Shown: in pieces, positions 7,678-14,667 of the stretch
Position numbering within the stretch: position 1 is the first letter of the stretch
How the letters are laid out: every line of letters starts with the position of its first letter
Source of the DNA: JAOUEA01 sp963821935
Lineage (GTDB): Bacteria; Actinomycetota; UBA4738; HRBIN12
Reading direction: 5' to 3'
NCBI GenBank assembly: GCA_963821935.1
Contig: CAWGFM010000005.1
Location: forward strand, 1,364,001 to 1,428,000
Length of the DNA: 64,000 bases
The notes under the pieces: model-generated
Database searches by the model: none
Told to the model about the DNA's origin: nothing
Seen by the model: the letters and a program-made list of their open reading frames with translations, nothing else
Program-made: the position numbers and the translations under genes

Positions 7678-9062
7678 AGGTCCGCACCAGGCTTGTCGCC
7701 TCGTTCACCTACGTGTTGCTCGTGGTGATCGTGGCGCTGACGGTACCGCTGGGCATCGTGCTGCGTGACCGAGCGCGATCCGAGCTGGAGGCGGTGGCGC
7801 TGACGAACGCCCAGACAATCGCCGCGCTGCTCGACGGCGAGCGTCTCGACGCCGGTCGCCCCAGGGATCGGCTGACGAGAGACATCGATCGATACGCGCG
7901 TGACGTCGGCGGACGGGTGGTCGTGCTCGACCCCCGCGGGATCGTGGTCGCCGATTCGCTCGGTGAGGACCTTGGTCAGGACTTCGCCACCGTCGGGCGC
8001 CCCGAGGTCGGCCAGGCACTCGGATCGGTGGCCTCCGCAGGGGTGCGGAACAGCCAGGACGAAGGAGGAGATATCGTCGTGGCCGCCGCACCGGTGATCG
8101 ACGGAGGAACGTTGATCGGAGTGATCCGGAGCTCGCGTGATGTCTCCCAGGTGCAACGGAACGTGACTCGCGCAACGCTCGCCATCATCGTGGTGGCCGC
8201 TGCGGGCCTCGCCGCCGGCCTGGTGCTGGCCTTCGTGCTCGCCGGCTCGCTCGCGAGGCCGCTGTCGCGGCTGGCGGCGGTGGCGAAGCAGCTCGGGCGG
8301 GGTGATCTCTCTTCTCGTGCCGGCGCCCTCGAGGGAGGCGATGAGATCCATCAGCTCGCCGCCTCGTTCGATGAGATGGCGGATCGTCTGGAGCGCACGG
8401 TGCAGGCGCAACGCGAGTTCGTGGCCAATGCCTCCCACCAGTTGCGGACGCCGCTCACCGGCATGAAGCTCCGGCTCGGCGCGGCGATCGCCGATGCGCG
8501 AGATCCCGCGATCGAGTCGCAGCTCCGCGCTGCCGATCGCGAGGTGGACCGGCTCGCGGGGATCGTCGAGCGATTGCTGGTCATGGCTCGGGAGATCGAG
8601 GAAGGGCATGAGACCCACGTCGATGTCGCGGACGCGACGGACCGAGCGGTGGAACGGTGGCGCGAACGCGCGTCGAACGCGGGTGCGACGCTGACGACGG
8701 AAGGCGAGGCCGTCGTTGCGCTCGTCAATCCCGACGACCTGGACCAGGTGCTCGATGTGATCGTGGACAACGCCATCGCGTACGCGCCCGGTCCGATCGA
8801 ACTGCGAACCGAGCGGAACGGATCGAACGCGCTCGTGACACTGCGAGACCACGGCGCCGGGATCCCGGCCGACGAGCTGCCACGTGTCACCGAGCGCTTC
8901 TACCGAGGACGAGGTTCGGCTGCCGGAGGATCTGGGCTCGGCCTCGCCATCGCGAAAGAGCTGGCTGAGAAGTGGGGAGGCACGATCGGGGTCTCGAGCG
9001 CCGGCGACGGCACGGTGGTGGAGGTTCGACTTCGCTTGGTGGAGGGCTTTGCCACCCCTTAA
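7674..9062 (+). CDS. Membrane sensor histidine kinase
   Basis: Partner of the preceding regulator. Membrane helix one at about residues 10-30, an extracytoplasmic sensor domain (~31-165) with a PAS-like VVVLDPRGIVVADS strand pattern, helix two ~168-190, a HAMP domain, the phospho-acceptor His255 in ANASHQLRTPL, and an HATPase domain with N box (NAIAYAP), G1 (DHGAGIP) and G2 (GGSGLGLAIAKEL). The sensor part resembles the CitA/DcuS-like double-PAS class but is too divergent to name a ligand. It ends 24 bases before the first low-complexity secreted protein gene. Confidence 0.92.
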   Translation: MKVRTRLVASFTYVLLVVIVALTVPLGIVLRDRARSELEAVALTNAQTIAALLDGERLDAGRPRDRLTRDIDRYARDVGGRVVVLDPRGIVVADSLGEDLGQDFATVGRPEVGQALGSVASAGVRNSQDEGGDIVVAAAPVIDGGTLIGVIRSSRDVSQVQRNVTRATLAIIVVAAAGLAAGLVLAFVLAGSLARPLSRLAAVAKQLGRGDLSSRAGALEGGDEIHQLAASFDEMADRLERTVQAQREFVANASHQLRTPLTGMKLRLGAAIADARDPAIESQLRAADREVDRLAGIVERLLVMAREIEEGHETHVDVADATDRAVERWRERASNAGATLTTEGEAVVALVNPDDLDQVLDVIVDNAIAYAPGPIELRTERNGSNALVTLRDHGAGIPADELPRVTERFYRGRGSAAGGSGLGLAIAKELAEKWGGTIGVSSAGDGTVVEVRLRLVEGFATP

Positions 9063-9086
9063 CCCACCCCTGACTACCCTGGACCC

Positions 9087-9512
9087 GTGAAGAGGACCTT
9101 CCTGATGGTCGCCCTCGGGCTCCTGGGCGTGCTCGGTGCCGTCGCGTTGACGGTGGGAGCACTGGCGCTTGCAGGGGACGACCTGGGCAGTGTCGTGCAA
9201 CCGGAGCTGTCCACGCCGGACCCACGGCTGTCGCCCTCGGCCTCACTCGAAGCCTCGCCCAGCCGGTCGGCGAGCCCATCACCTCGCAGTGGCCAGGGTT
9301 CCGACGACTCCGGGGGCTCTGGCGGAGACGATTCCAGTGGCTCGGGCGATTCGGGCGGCGGATCCGGTTCGGACGGTGACTCGAGCGGATCAGGGTCTGA
9401 CGACTCGGGCTCCGGCGAGTCAGGCGGCGGATCGGGCTCCGACGACGACTCGAGCGGGTCGGGGTCGGACGGCTCGGGCTCGGGCTCGGATCATTCCGGC
9501 GACGACGACTGA
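9087..9512 (+). CDS. Secreted Ser/Gly/Asp-rich low-complexity protein 1
   Basis: 141 residues: an N-terminal hydrophobic signal or anchor (FLMVALGLLGVLGAVALTVG), a Ser/Pro-rich stalk (SPSASLEASPSRSASPSPR), then about 80 residues made almost only of Ser, Gly and Asp in loose repeats (SGSGDSGGGSGSDG and similar). GTG start 24 bases after the kinase stop. The acidic disordered tail could bind cations or coat the wall; no fold is predicted. It is matched by a second protein of the same design 100 bases downstream. Its place right after the two-component system suggests co-transcription. Confidence 0.75.
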   Translation: MKRTFLMVALGLLGVLGAVALTVGALALAGDDLGSVVQPELSTPDPRLSPSASLEASPSRSASPSPRSGQGSDDSGGSGGDDSSGSGDSGGGSGSDGDSSGSGSDDSGSGESGGGSGSDDDSSGSGSDGSGSGSDHSGDDD

Positions 9513-9612
9513 GACTTAGCCGCCTCTTAGCCGTTCCCTGGCCGGTGGCTCACCTTCTCCCTTCTAGCGTGGTGTACGTCAGCAGTTGGAGCACCACGAG
9601 AAGGAGGACGAG

Positions 9613-10098
9613 ATGAAGTCACGGAAGATCTGGACCATCATCGCGGCGGTGGGCTTCGCAGCACTGCTCACCGGTGGTGCGATCGCGGTCGCGGGCAACA
9701 GCCCGACCCCCACCGCAACGATCACGGGAACGAACTCGGGCACGCCGGAGTCCTCTCCCTCCGGCGATCCAACCGAGTCACCCTCCCAGAGCCCGTCGGA
9801 CGACCCTTCGGACAGTCCGTCGGACAGCCCGAGCGGGAGCCCGTCCGCCAGCCCCTCCGATGATGACGGCACACCCGACCAGGGCCACGGAGACGGCAAC
9901 GACGACAACGACGACTCCGGACACTCGGGTGACGACGACAACTCCGGATCGGACGACGACAACTCCGGATCGGACGACGACAACTCCGGATCGGACGACG
10001 ACAACTCCGGCCACGGCAACGGCGACGAGGATGGGGGCGACGCCGAGGGCAACGGCGACGACGACAACTCGGGTGAGGGCAGCTCGAACGACGACTGA
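9613..10098 (+). CDS. Secreted Ser/Gly/Asp-rich low-complexity protein 2
   Basis: 161 residues from ATG 9613, which follows a strong AAGGAGG at 9601-9607. The layout repeats that of the preceding gene: hydrophobic N-terminus (IWTIIAAVGFAALLTGGAIA), a Thr/Pro/Ser stalk (SPSQSPSDDPSDSPSDSP), then an Asp/Asn/Gly/Ser-rich acidic tail with four in-frame copies of DDDNSGS. An in-frame ATG 27 bases upstream would put polar residues before the signal and lacks the ribosome site. Function unknown; likely an extracellular disordered polyanion. A strong hairpin follows the stop. Confidence 0.78.
   Translation: MKSRKIWTIIAAVGFAALLTGGAIAVAGNSPTPTATITGTNSGTPESSPSGDPTESPSQSPSDDPSDSPSDSPSGSPSASPSDDDGTPDQGHGDGNDDNDDSGHSGDDDNSGSDDDNSGSDDDNSGSDDDNSGHGNGDEDGGDAEGNGDDDNSGEGSSNDD
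9931..10011 (+). repeat. Four tandem 21-base coding repeats
   Basis: Unit GACGACGACAACTCCGGATCG begins at 9931, 9952, 9973 and (partial, 18 bases) 9994. The first three copies are identical, so the array is recent and could vary in copy number by slippage. It encodes DDDNSGS repeats inside the second low-complexity protein and keeps the frame. Confidence 0.9.
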
Positions 10099-10124
10099 TC
10101 GTCGATCCAGCGCACTCCAGCCCA

Positions 10125-10157
10125 CAGGAGCCGGCAGCTCATCGCTGCCGGCTCCTG
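10125..10157. terminator. Strong 14-bp hairpin between convergent genes
   Basis: Arms CAGGAGCCGGCAGC (10125-10138) and GCTGCCGGCTCCTG (10144-10157) pair perfectly around the loop TCATC, 26 bases after the stop at 10098 and 23 bases before the stop of the convergent gene at 10181. There is no long T run on either side; it could end transcripts from both directions. Confidence 0.7.
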
Positions 10158-10180
10158 CTGTGTTGGATCCTTGGAGTGGC

Positions 10181-11365
10181 TCAGCCCACGCCGGAGACAG
10201 CCACGTACTCGAAATGCATGCCGTCGGGCACGGTCCATCGGCCGCCCCACGTGAAGCCATTCGCGGCCATCGCCGCGATCAGCACGGGAGGCTGGTGAGG
10301 CTGAGCCCCGTAGGGGTTCGAGATCGAGTTGATGTCCACCGCCGCCCCCCAGGCGTGATGGGAGATGGCGCCGGTCGGTATGCGCATCACCATGCGCGCG
10401 TTGTAGCACCCCGCGAAGTTCCGGATGGCTCCTGCGTGCCCCCGGTGCCGAAGCCGTGCCATGGCGCGCATCAACGGCCGGAACATCAACTCATGACACG
10501 TGAACCGCCCGAGCAGCGGCACGTGCTTGGACACCAGGTGCCGCTGCACGAACGACGGATGCATGCGCAGGTAACCCGGATTCCGTGGATCGGGATAGGC
10601 GGCGAACTCCCCGAATCCTTCCTTCATGAGGACCGGCGGCCAGACCGCGTCGCCCTGGCGACGGAACTCCGCGCGGCCGGGCCTGCGGACCCGGGGTTCG
10701 TAGCCCGGACCCAGCAACGGATCGATCATGCGGGCCAATCGCGACTCGCTGGGATGTCCGTTCATGTCGAGCAGGGCGAACCGATCGTGTTTGACCCCCA
10801 GCGAGCGGCCGACGTCTCGCGCGACCATGAGCTCGCTCCACGAGGCCACCTCGTCCGGCACGATCGCACCGATCGTGATCCGATCACCTCCTCGGATCAC
10901 CACGCGATCGCCGACGCCGAGTCGACGCAGCGCTGCGCTGGATCCGCCCATGATGGCCCGGCCAGCGCGAAGGGTGTCGATCACGGTTGGGCGCCAGGCG
11001 GTGGGCAGGAACCGCGCCAACGCGCGCGCGTTGGCCGCCATGACCTCGACGGGGATGCCGTAGGGCGACCGGACGGCGTCGACGACGCTCCCACCGGCCC
11101 GAAATGACCGGCGCATCCAGAGGGTGTCGCCGGCAACGACCACCACCTGCTGAACACCGGGGAGCCTGTTGAGCCTTGGCGTCAAGCCCGCCGGGAGGCC
11201 ACCGGTCCTCCACATGAGATAGGCGGGCGGGAGCCAGGTCCCACCGACGACCGAGGAAGCGGCACCGTCGCCGCCGAACGCCGCCGGCACCGAACCGGGC
11301 ACGGAGAGACAGACGCACGCCGCGAGGACGAGCACCGAGAACCGTGAGCGAGACAGCCGAACCAT
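10181..11365 (-). CDS. VanY-type (M15) peptidase with FtsX/MacB-like N-terminal region, paralog A
   Basis: 394 residues with a signal peptide (FSVLVLAACVCLSVPGSVPA). The C-terminal ~130 residues are a D-alanyl-D-alanine carboxypeptidase-like domain: ISHHAWGAAVDIN carries the zinc His and Asp, and PDGMHFEY the last His. The middle (about 60-230) has the rhythm of the extracytoplasmic domain of FtsX/MacB-type ABC permeases (LPGVQQVVVVAGDTLW, then LRRLGVGDRVVIRGGDRITIGAIV). It is paralogous along its length to the gene ending at 15890. It would act outside the membrane on peptidoglycan stem peptides; the fused region may sense or position it. Convergent with the low-complexity genes, separated by a hairpin. 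Confidence 0.82.
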   Translation of the reverse strand: MVRLSRSRFSVLVLAACVCLSVPGSVPAAFGGDGAASSVVGGTWLPPAYLMWRTGGLPAGLTPRLNRLPGVQQVVVVAGDTLWMRRSFRAGGSVVDAVRSPYGIPVEVMAANARALARFLPTAWRPTVIDTLRAGRAIMGGSSAALRRLGVGDRVVIRGGDRITIGAIVPDEVASWSELMVARDVGRSLGVKHDRFALLDMNGHPSESRLARMIDPLLGPGYEPRVRRPGRAEFRRQGDAVWPPVLMKEGFGEFAAYPDPRNPGYLRMHPSFVQRHLVSKHVPLLGRFTCHELMFRPLMRAMARLRHRGHAGAIRNFAGCYNARMVMRIPTGAISHHAWGAAVDINSISNPYGAQPHQPPVLIAAMAANGFTWGGRWTVPDGMHFEYVAVSGVG

Positions 11366-11415
11366 GGACCCGCTTCCTTGGGAGGGGGAAAAGGTCCGTC
11401 GATGGTACCGCCCGG

Positions 11416-11667
11416 TCAGCCGCTGGCGGCCGGATGCTCCAACAGGTCGGCGAGGCGCTCCGCGCGTTCGGCGGCGTCGCGAGGAAGTCCTGCCGAGACG
11501 GAACTCGCGATCTGAGCCAGCTCGCGTTCGACCGCCGGTCCGAGACGACCGGAGCGGCCGCGCACCAGGGGGTCCAAGCGCGCGACCGCTCGGTCGAGCC
11601 TTCTCATGGCGGCGACCAACGGGTTCACCCGCTGGCGGTAGTCCTCGAGGCTGATCACCTGTCCCAT
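11416..11667 (-). CDS. Small hypothetical helical protein
   Basis: 83 residues beginning MGQVISLEDYRQR, mostly helical and rich in Arg, Ala and Leu (AMRRLDRAVARLD, DAAERAERLADLLEHP). The opening is the pattern seen in many short actinobacterial proteins that start with a beta strand and a LEDYR or LADFR helix, but I know of no function. It lies 50 bases upstream of VanY paralog A on the same strand and may be read with it. The frame is open upstream for another 290 bases, but that part overlaps the divergent gene and lacks coding character. Confidence 0.5.
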   Translation of the reverse strand: MGQVISLEDYRQRVNPLVAAMRRLDRAVARLDPLVRGRSGRLGPAVERELAQIASSVSAGLPRDAAERAERLADLLEHPAASG

Positions 11668-11779
11668 GCCGACATCATGAACCCCGTGACTGACACGCTT
11701 CCCCTCGGCCTGCAACGGAGCGCGCAGCCACGGCATCTCCCCAGGTAGGAGCCCTAGTTCCCACCGGAAGGAGCCCATC

Positions 11780-12562
11780 ATGGCTACCCCGCGGAAGGTC
11801 CTCGTCACCATCGCCGCCGTCACACTGGTCGTCGTGCTGACCCCCGATGTCGTCCGCGCCGGTGGGTCGTGGATCGAGTTCGCGAACGACCGAGTCCTCG
11901 TCGGGACGACCGTGACGGGCGTCGCGCACTTCGGCGAGGGCCAACAGGCCCCGGTCACGGCCGGCCCTTGGTTCGCGACCCTCGATCCAGGGAGTGGCGA
12001 GACTCCGATCGATCTGGGTCCCGTTGCGATCGACGAGTCGAACCTCTACGGCTGGAAGGCGACGGTCACGTTCACGGTGCCGGATGTTCCGACTGGGCGG
12101 CACTGGATCCACGTCTCGAATGCCCAGGGTGAAGGGGTGGGTGACCTCGGTGGGGGCGTCATCTTCATCGCACACACCTCGCTCGAAGCGCGGCTCTGGC
12201 GCCAGACGCGACAGGCGCGAAACCAGTTGCAGGGGTCGGAGCGCGCGATCGACCGAGCTCAGCAGGCCGAAGCGCAGCTCCGGGCCGATCTGGCGGATCG
12301 CGACGCCACGATCGTCCGGCAGGCTCAACGACTCGAGGACGTCGGCGCGCGGGCGGCGTTCCTCGAAGCCGACCTTGCCGCCCGGCGGGCGGAGGATGCG
12401 GTCGGCGGACCGATGTGGCCGATCGTGCTGATGGTCGCGGGCGTCGCCGCGCTGATGGCCGTGGCGTTCGCGCTGGGAAGGCGCGCGTCAGGCGACGCGG
12501 ACGCTGGTGACGGGCGCAAGACGCTCGTGGACGCTGAACCAGGTCCCGCCCGCGTCGGCTGA
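11780..12562 (+). CDS. Exported, membrane-anchored protein with coiled coil
   Basis: 260 residues: signal peptide (VLVTIAAVTLVVVLTPDVVRA), an extracellular beta-rich domain (about 30-135, GGSWIEFANDRVLVGTTVTG to VIFIAHTSLEARLW), a coiled coil with Ala/Arg/Gln heptads (about 140-205), one membrane helix (WPIVLMVAGVAALMAVAFAL) and a short polar cytoplasmic tail. So the beta domain stands off the membrane on a helical stalk. Ribosome site GGAAGGAG precedes the ATG. The last 75 bases overlap the convergent propeller gene. I do not recognise the family; the beta domain looks immunoglobulin-like. Confidence 0.7.
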   Translation: MATPRKVLVTIAAVTLVVVLTPDVVRAGGSWIEFANDRVLVGTTVTGVAHFGEGQQAPVTAGPWFATLDPGSGETPIDLGPVAIDESNLYGWKATVTFTVPDVPTGRHWIHVSNAQGEGVGDLGGGVIFIAHTSLEARLWRQTRQARNQLQGSERAIDRAQQAEAQLRADLADRDATIVRQAQRLEDVGARAAFLEADLAARRAEDAVGGPMWPIVLMVAGVAALMAVAFALGRRASGDADAGDGRKTLVDAEPGPARVG

Positions 12563-13561
12563 GCCGAACACGGCCCCGCTGGTGGCGCCGAAGTAGAGCT
12601 GCAGGTCCTGCCCTTGACCGGTGGCGCCGAAGGCCTGCCGGTAGACGGTGAGGAACGCTTCGTGGTCGGGCAGGCCGTCGCCGCACGCCGCCCAGGTTTC
12701 GCCCGCGTCGCGCGTGACGTAGACACGGACCTGTTCCTCGGGGGTGACCCGATCGTCGGCCCCCACCAATGGGATCACGAAGGCGCTGTCGGGATCGGCG
12801 GGGTCGGTCGCTAATGGGAACCCGAACCCACTGGGCAGGCCTCGCTGGATGTCGTTCCAGCTGGAGCCCTGGTCGTCGCTGCGATACACGCTGCCGTGGA
12901 ACTGCATGAACAGCCGCTCCGGCCGTGCAGGCGCCCGGTGCATGTTGTGGACGCACAGCGCGTTGGTGCCCTCGCGCTCTTCCTCGGGCATGTACTCGGG
13001 GACCATACCTTGGAAGCCTGGCCGCCATGTCTGACCGCCGTCCTCGGTGATCCAGACCCCCGCGGCGCTCACACCCACGGCCATGCGCTGCGGGTCACCG
13101 GGCCAAGGGCAGATCGAATGCAGCGCCAGCCCGCCCGCACCGGGCTGCCAATCGCCCGCCAGGTGTTCGGCCCACAGCGGTTCGTTGAGCGACCAGGATT
13201 CTCCGCCGTCCGTGCTCGTGAACAGCGCCGCCGGAGCGACACCGGCATACAGGAGACCCTCGGCCTCACCGGCCTTGACGAGCCAGATGCGTTCGAGTGA
13301 CGTCTCGCCGTCCTCGGGGAACGCGGGCCCTCGCGCTTGCTGCCACTCACCGGCAGGGTCGCCATCGGTGTACATGAGGCGCGGCCCGTAGAACCCAGAG
13401 GTGACGGAGGCGAACAGACGTCCCGATCGAGGGTCGCGCATGGCGAACTCCACCACGTCGCCGGCGAACGCACGGGTCGCGACCTCGAACGGCTGCCCCG
13501 CGGCCGGATCGCCGTCCAGCACGAACAGCCCCTTCTTGGTGCCGACGAGCAGCTGGGTCAT
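12488..13561 (-). CDS. Asp-box (BNR) beta-propeller protein
   Basis: 357 residues, cytoplasmic (no signal peptide; starts MTQLLVGTKKGLFVLDGD). Asp-box motifs recur at roughly even spacing: STDGGESWS, TEDGGQTWR, SDDQGSSWN, TRDAGETWA and SADAGGTWF. These mark a sialidase/VPS10-like propeller, but the catalytic Arg triad and Tyr of sialidases cannot be assigned, so an enzymatic role is unproven. Its ATG overlaps the stop of the MoaD/CysO-like gene (ATGA), making it the last gene of a five-gene minus-strand operon. Genes of this type beside a MoaD-like gene occur in other actinobacteria as I recall, which hints at a joint role. Confidence 0.8.
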   Translation of the reverse strand: MTQLLVGTKKGLFVLDGDPAAGQPFEVATRAFAGDVVEFAMRDPRSGRLFASVTSGFYGPRLMYTDGDPAGEWQQARGPAFPEDGETSLERIWLVKAGEAEGLLYAGVAPAALFTSTDGGESWSLNEPLWAEHLAGDWQPGAGGLALHSICPWPGDPQRMAVGVSAAGVWITEDGGQTWRPGFQGMVPEYMPEEEREGTNALCVHNMHRAPARPERLFMQFHGSVYRSDDQGSSWNDIQRGLPSGFGFPLATDPADPDSAFVIPLVGADDRVTPEEQVRVYVTRDAGETWAACGDGLPDHEAFLTVYRQAFGATGQGQDLQLYFGATSGAVFGSADAGGTWFSVHERLAPVTSVRVA

Positions 13562-13866
13562 GAGATGTCCTTTCGTTCTCGTTGCGGCGCTGGCGATGCG
13601 CCCCCGGAGATCGACGGCAGCACCTGGAGCACGTCGGTCTGGGAGACCGGTGTGTCCGTGCCGCCACTGGTGGTTCGCTCTCCGTTCACGAACACGTTGA
13701 CGTGCGCACGGACCTGGCCCCGTTCGTCCAGGATCCAGCCCTGGACGGTGGGGAAGCGCTGCTCGAGCTCGCGCAGCACCTGGCCCACGGTGTCGCCGGG
13801 CAGGTCGTGGCTGCCGGTGCCACCGGTGCGCTGGGACAGCGGCGCTCGAAGCTTGACCGTGGCCAT
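13558..13866 (-). CDS. MoaD/ThiS/CysO-like ubiquitin-fold protein with C-terminal tail
   Basis: 102 residues with the beta-grasp pattern of sulfur-carrier proteins: TVKLRAPLSQRTGG, GDTVGQVLRELEQRF, VNVFVNGE and DVLQVLPSISGG. The overall pattern is closest to mycobacterial CysO. The functional di-glycine should be the very C-terminus; here it is at 88-89 and 13 more residues follow (ASPAPQRERKDIS). A protease would have to expose it, or the protein works without thiocarboxylate. No CysM, Mec-type protease or molybdopterin gene is nearby. It starts 12 bases after the methyltransferase and is coupled to the propeller gene. Confidence 0.85.
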   Translation of the reverse strand: MATVKLRAPLSQRTGGTGSHDLPGDTVGQVLRELEQRFPTVQGWILDERGQVRAHVNVFVNGERTTSGGTDTPVSQTDVLQVLPSISGGASPAPQRERKDIS

Positions 13867-13878
13867 CAGGACCCGAGC

Positions 13879-14667
13879 CTACCCGGAAGCTCCGACCGGT
13901 TTCGAGGCACAGAAGCCGAGGGCCCCTGCATCGCCTTCCTCCAGATCGTCGTAGCCGGTGGAAACCGTCCGCACGTCCACGAACCCGACGTCGGAGAGCA
14001 GCTCGAACCAGGTGGCCTCGGGGAAGAGCCCGATACGGTGGCGGTCCCCGAGCGTTCGGATCGATCCGTTGCCGTCGCGCAGCAGGTAGGCGAACTCGTC
14101 GAAGTACCAAGTGTCGTCCGGGTCGGGATCCCACGTCCATTCCAGGTACCGGAGCGCGCGTCGGTCGCCAGGTGCCGAAGCGTCGTGACCACCGTGGTCC
14201 GTGGTCTCGACGAACGTCTCCCGAACGTGATCCGGTTCGAACAGCGCGGCACCACCGTGGCGAAGGTGATGCCACGCGGTCTCGAACGCCGCGCGAAGCT
14301 CGGTCTCCGACGTGAGGTAGTCGATCGCATCGTGCACGAACACGGCGTCGAACGTCCGGCCTTCGAGGCGCAGCGTGCGCATGTCGCCGTGGATGTGCTC
14401 GCACTCGGGGTTGATGGACCGGCTGAGCGCCAGCATCTCCTCGGACAGGTCGGTGAGCGTCATCGCCGCATGCGCCTTCATGTGGCTGGCGTTGTTCCCA
14501 CCGCCGGACCCGAGCTCCAGGATGGTCGCCGGTGGCACACCGATGATCTCGGTGAGCACGGCGACCGCGTGCGTCGCGCCCAGTTCGTAGTCGGCCGGGG
14601 CCGTGAGCAGGTGGAACCAGGGCGCGAGCTCGCCGTACAGGAGCGGCTGTGCGTCCTGCTGGCTCAT
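13879..14667 (-). CDS. Class I SAM-dependent methyltransferase
   Basis: 262 residues. SAM-binding motif I is ILELGSGGGNNASHM; acidic loop LTDLSEEMLALSR; later TFDAVFVHDAIDYL. The C-terminal half is rich in aromatic and acidic residues (YLEWTWDPDPDDTWYFDEFAYLL), which suggests a small-molecule rather than a nucleic-acid substrate. Its start overlaps the stop of the serine hydrolase (ATGA). Substrate unknown. Confidence 0.85.
   Translation of the reverse strand: MSQQDAQPLLYGELAPWFHLLTAPADYELGATHAVAVLTEIIGVPPATILELGSGGGNNASHMKAHAAMTLTDLSEEMLALSRSINPECEHIHGDMRTLRLEGRTFDAVFVHDAIDYLTSETELRAAFETAWHHLRHGGAALFEPDHVRETFVETTDHGGHDASAPGDRRALRYLEWTWDPDPDDTWYFDEFAYLLRDGNGSIRTLGDRHRIGLFPEATWFELLSDVGFVDVRTVSTGYDDLEEGDAGALGFCASKPVGASG

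Noticed and set aside
7251..9200. 649-codon minus-strand frame
   Set aside because: Antisense to the response regulator and kinase, both with complete motifs.
9931..10011. Candidate CRISPR-like array
   Set aside because: Repeats are head-to-tail without spacers and encode protein repeats in frame.
12488..13561. Sialidase (neuraminidase) call
   Set aside because: Asp boxes are present but the catalytic Arg triad and Tyr cannot be assigned; kept as propeller protein only.
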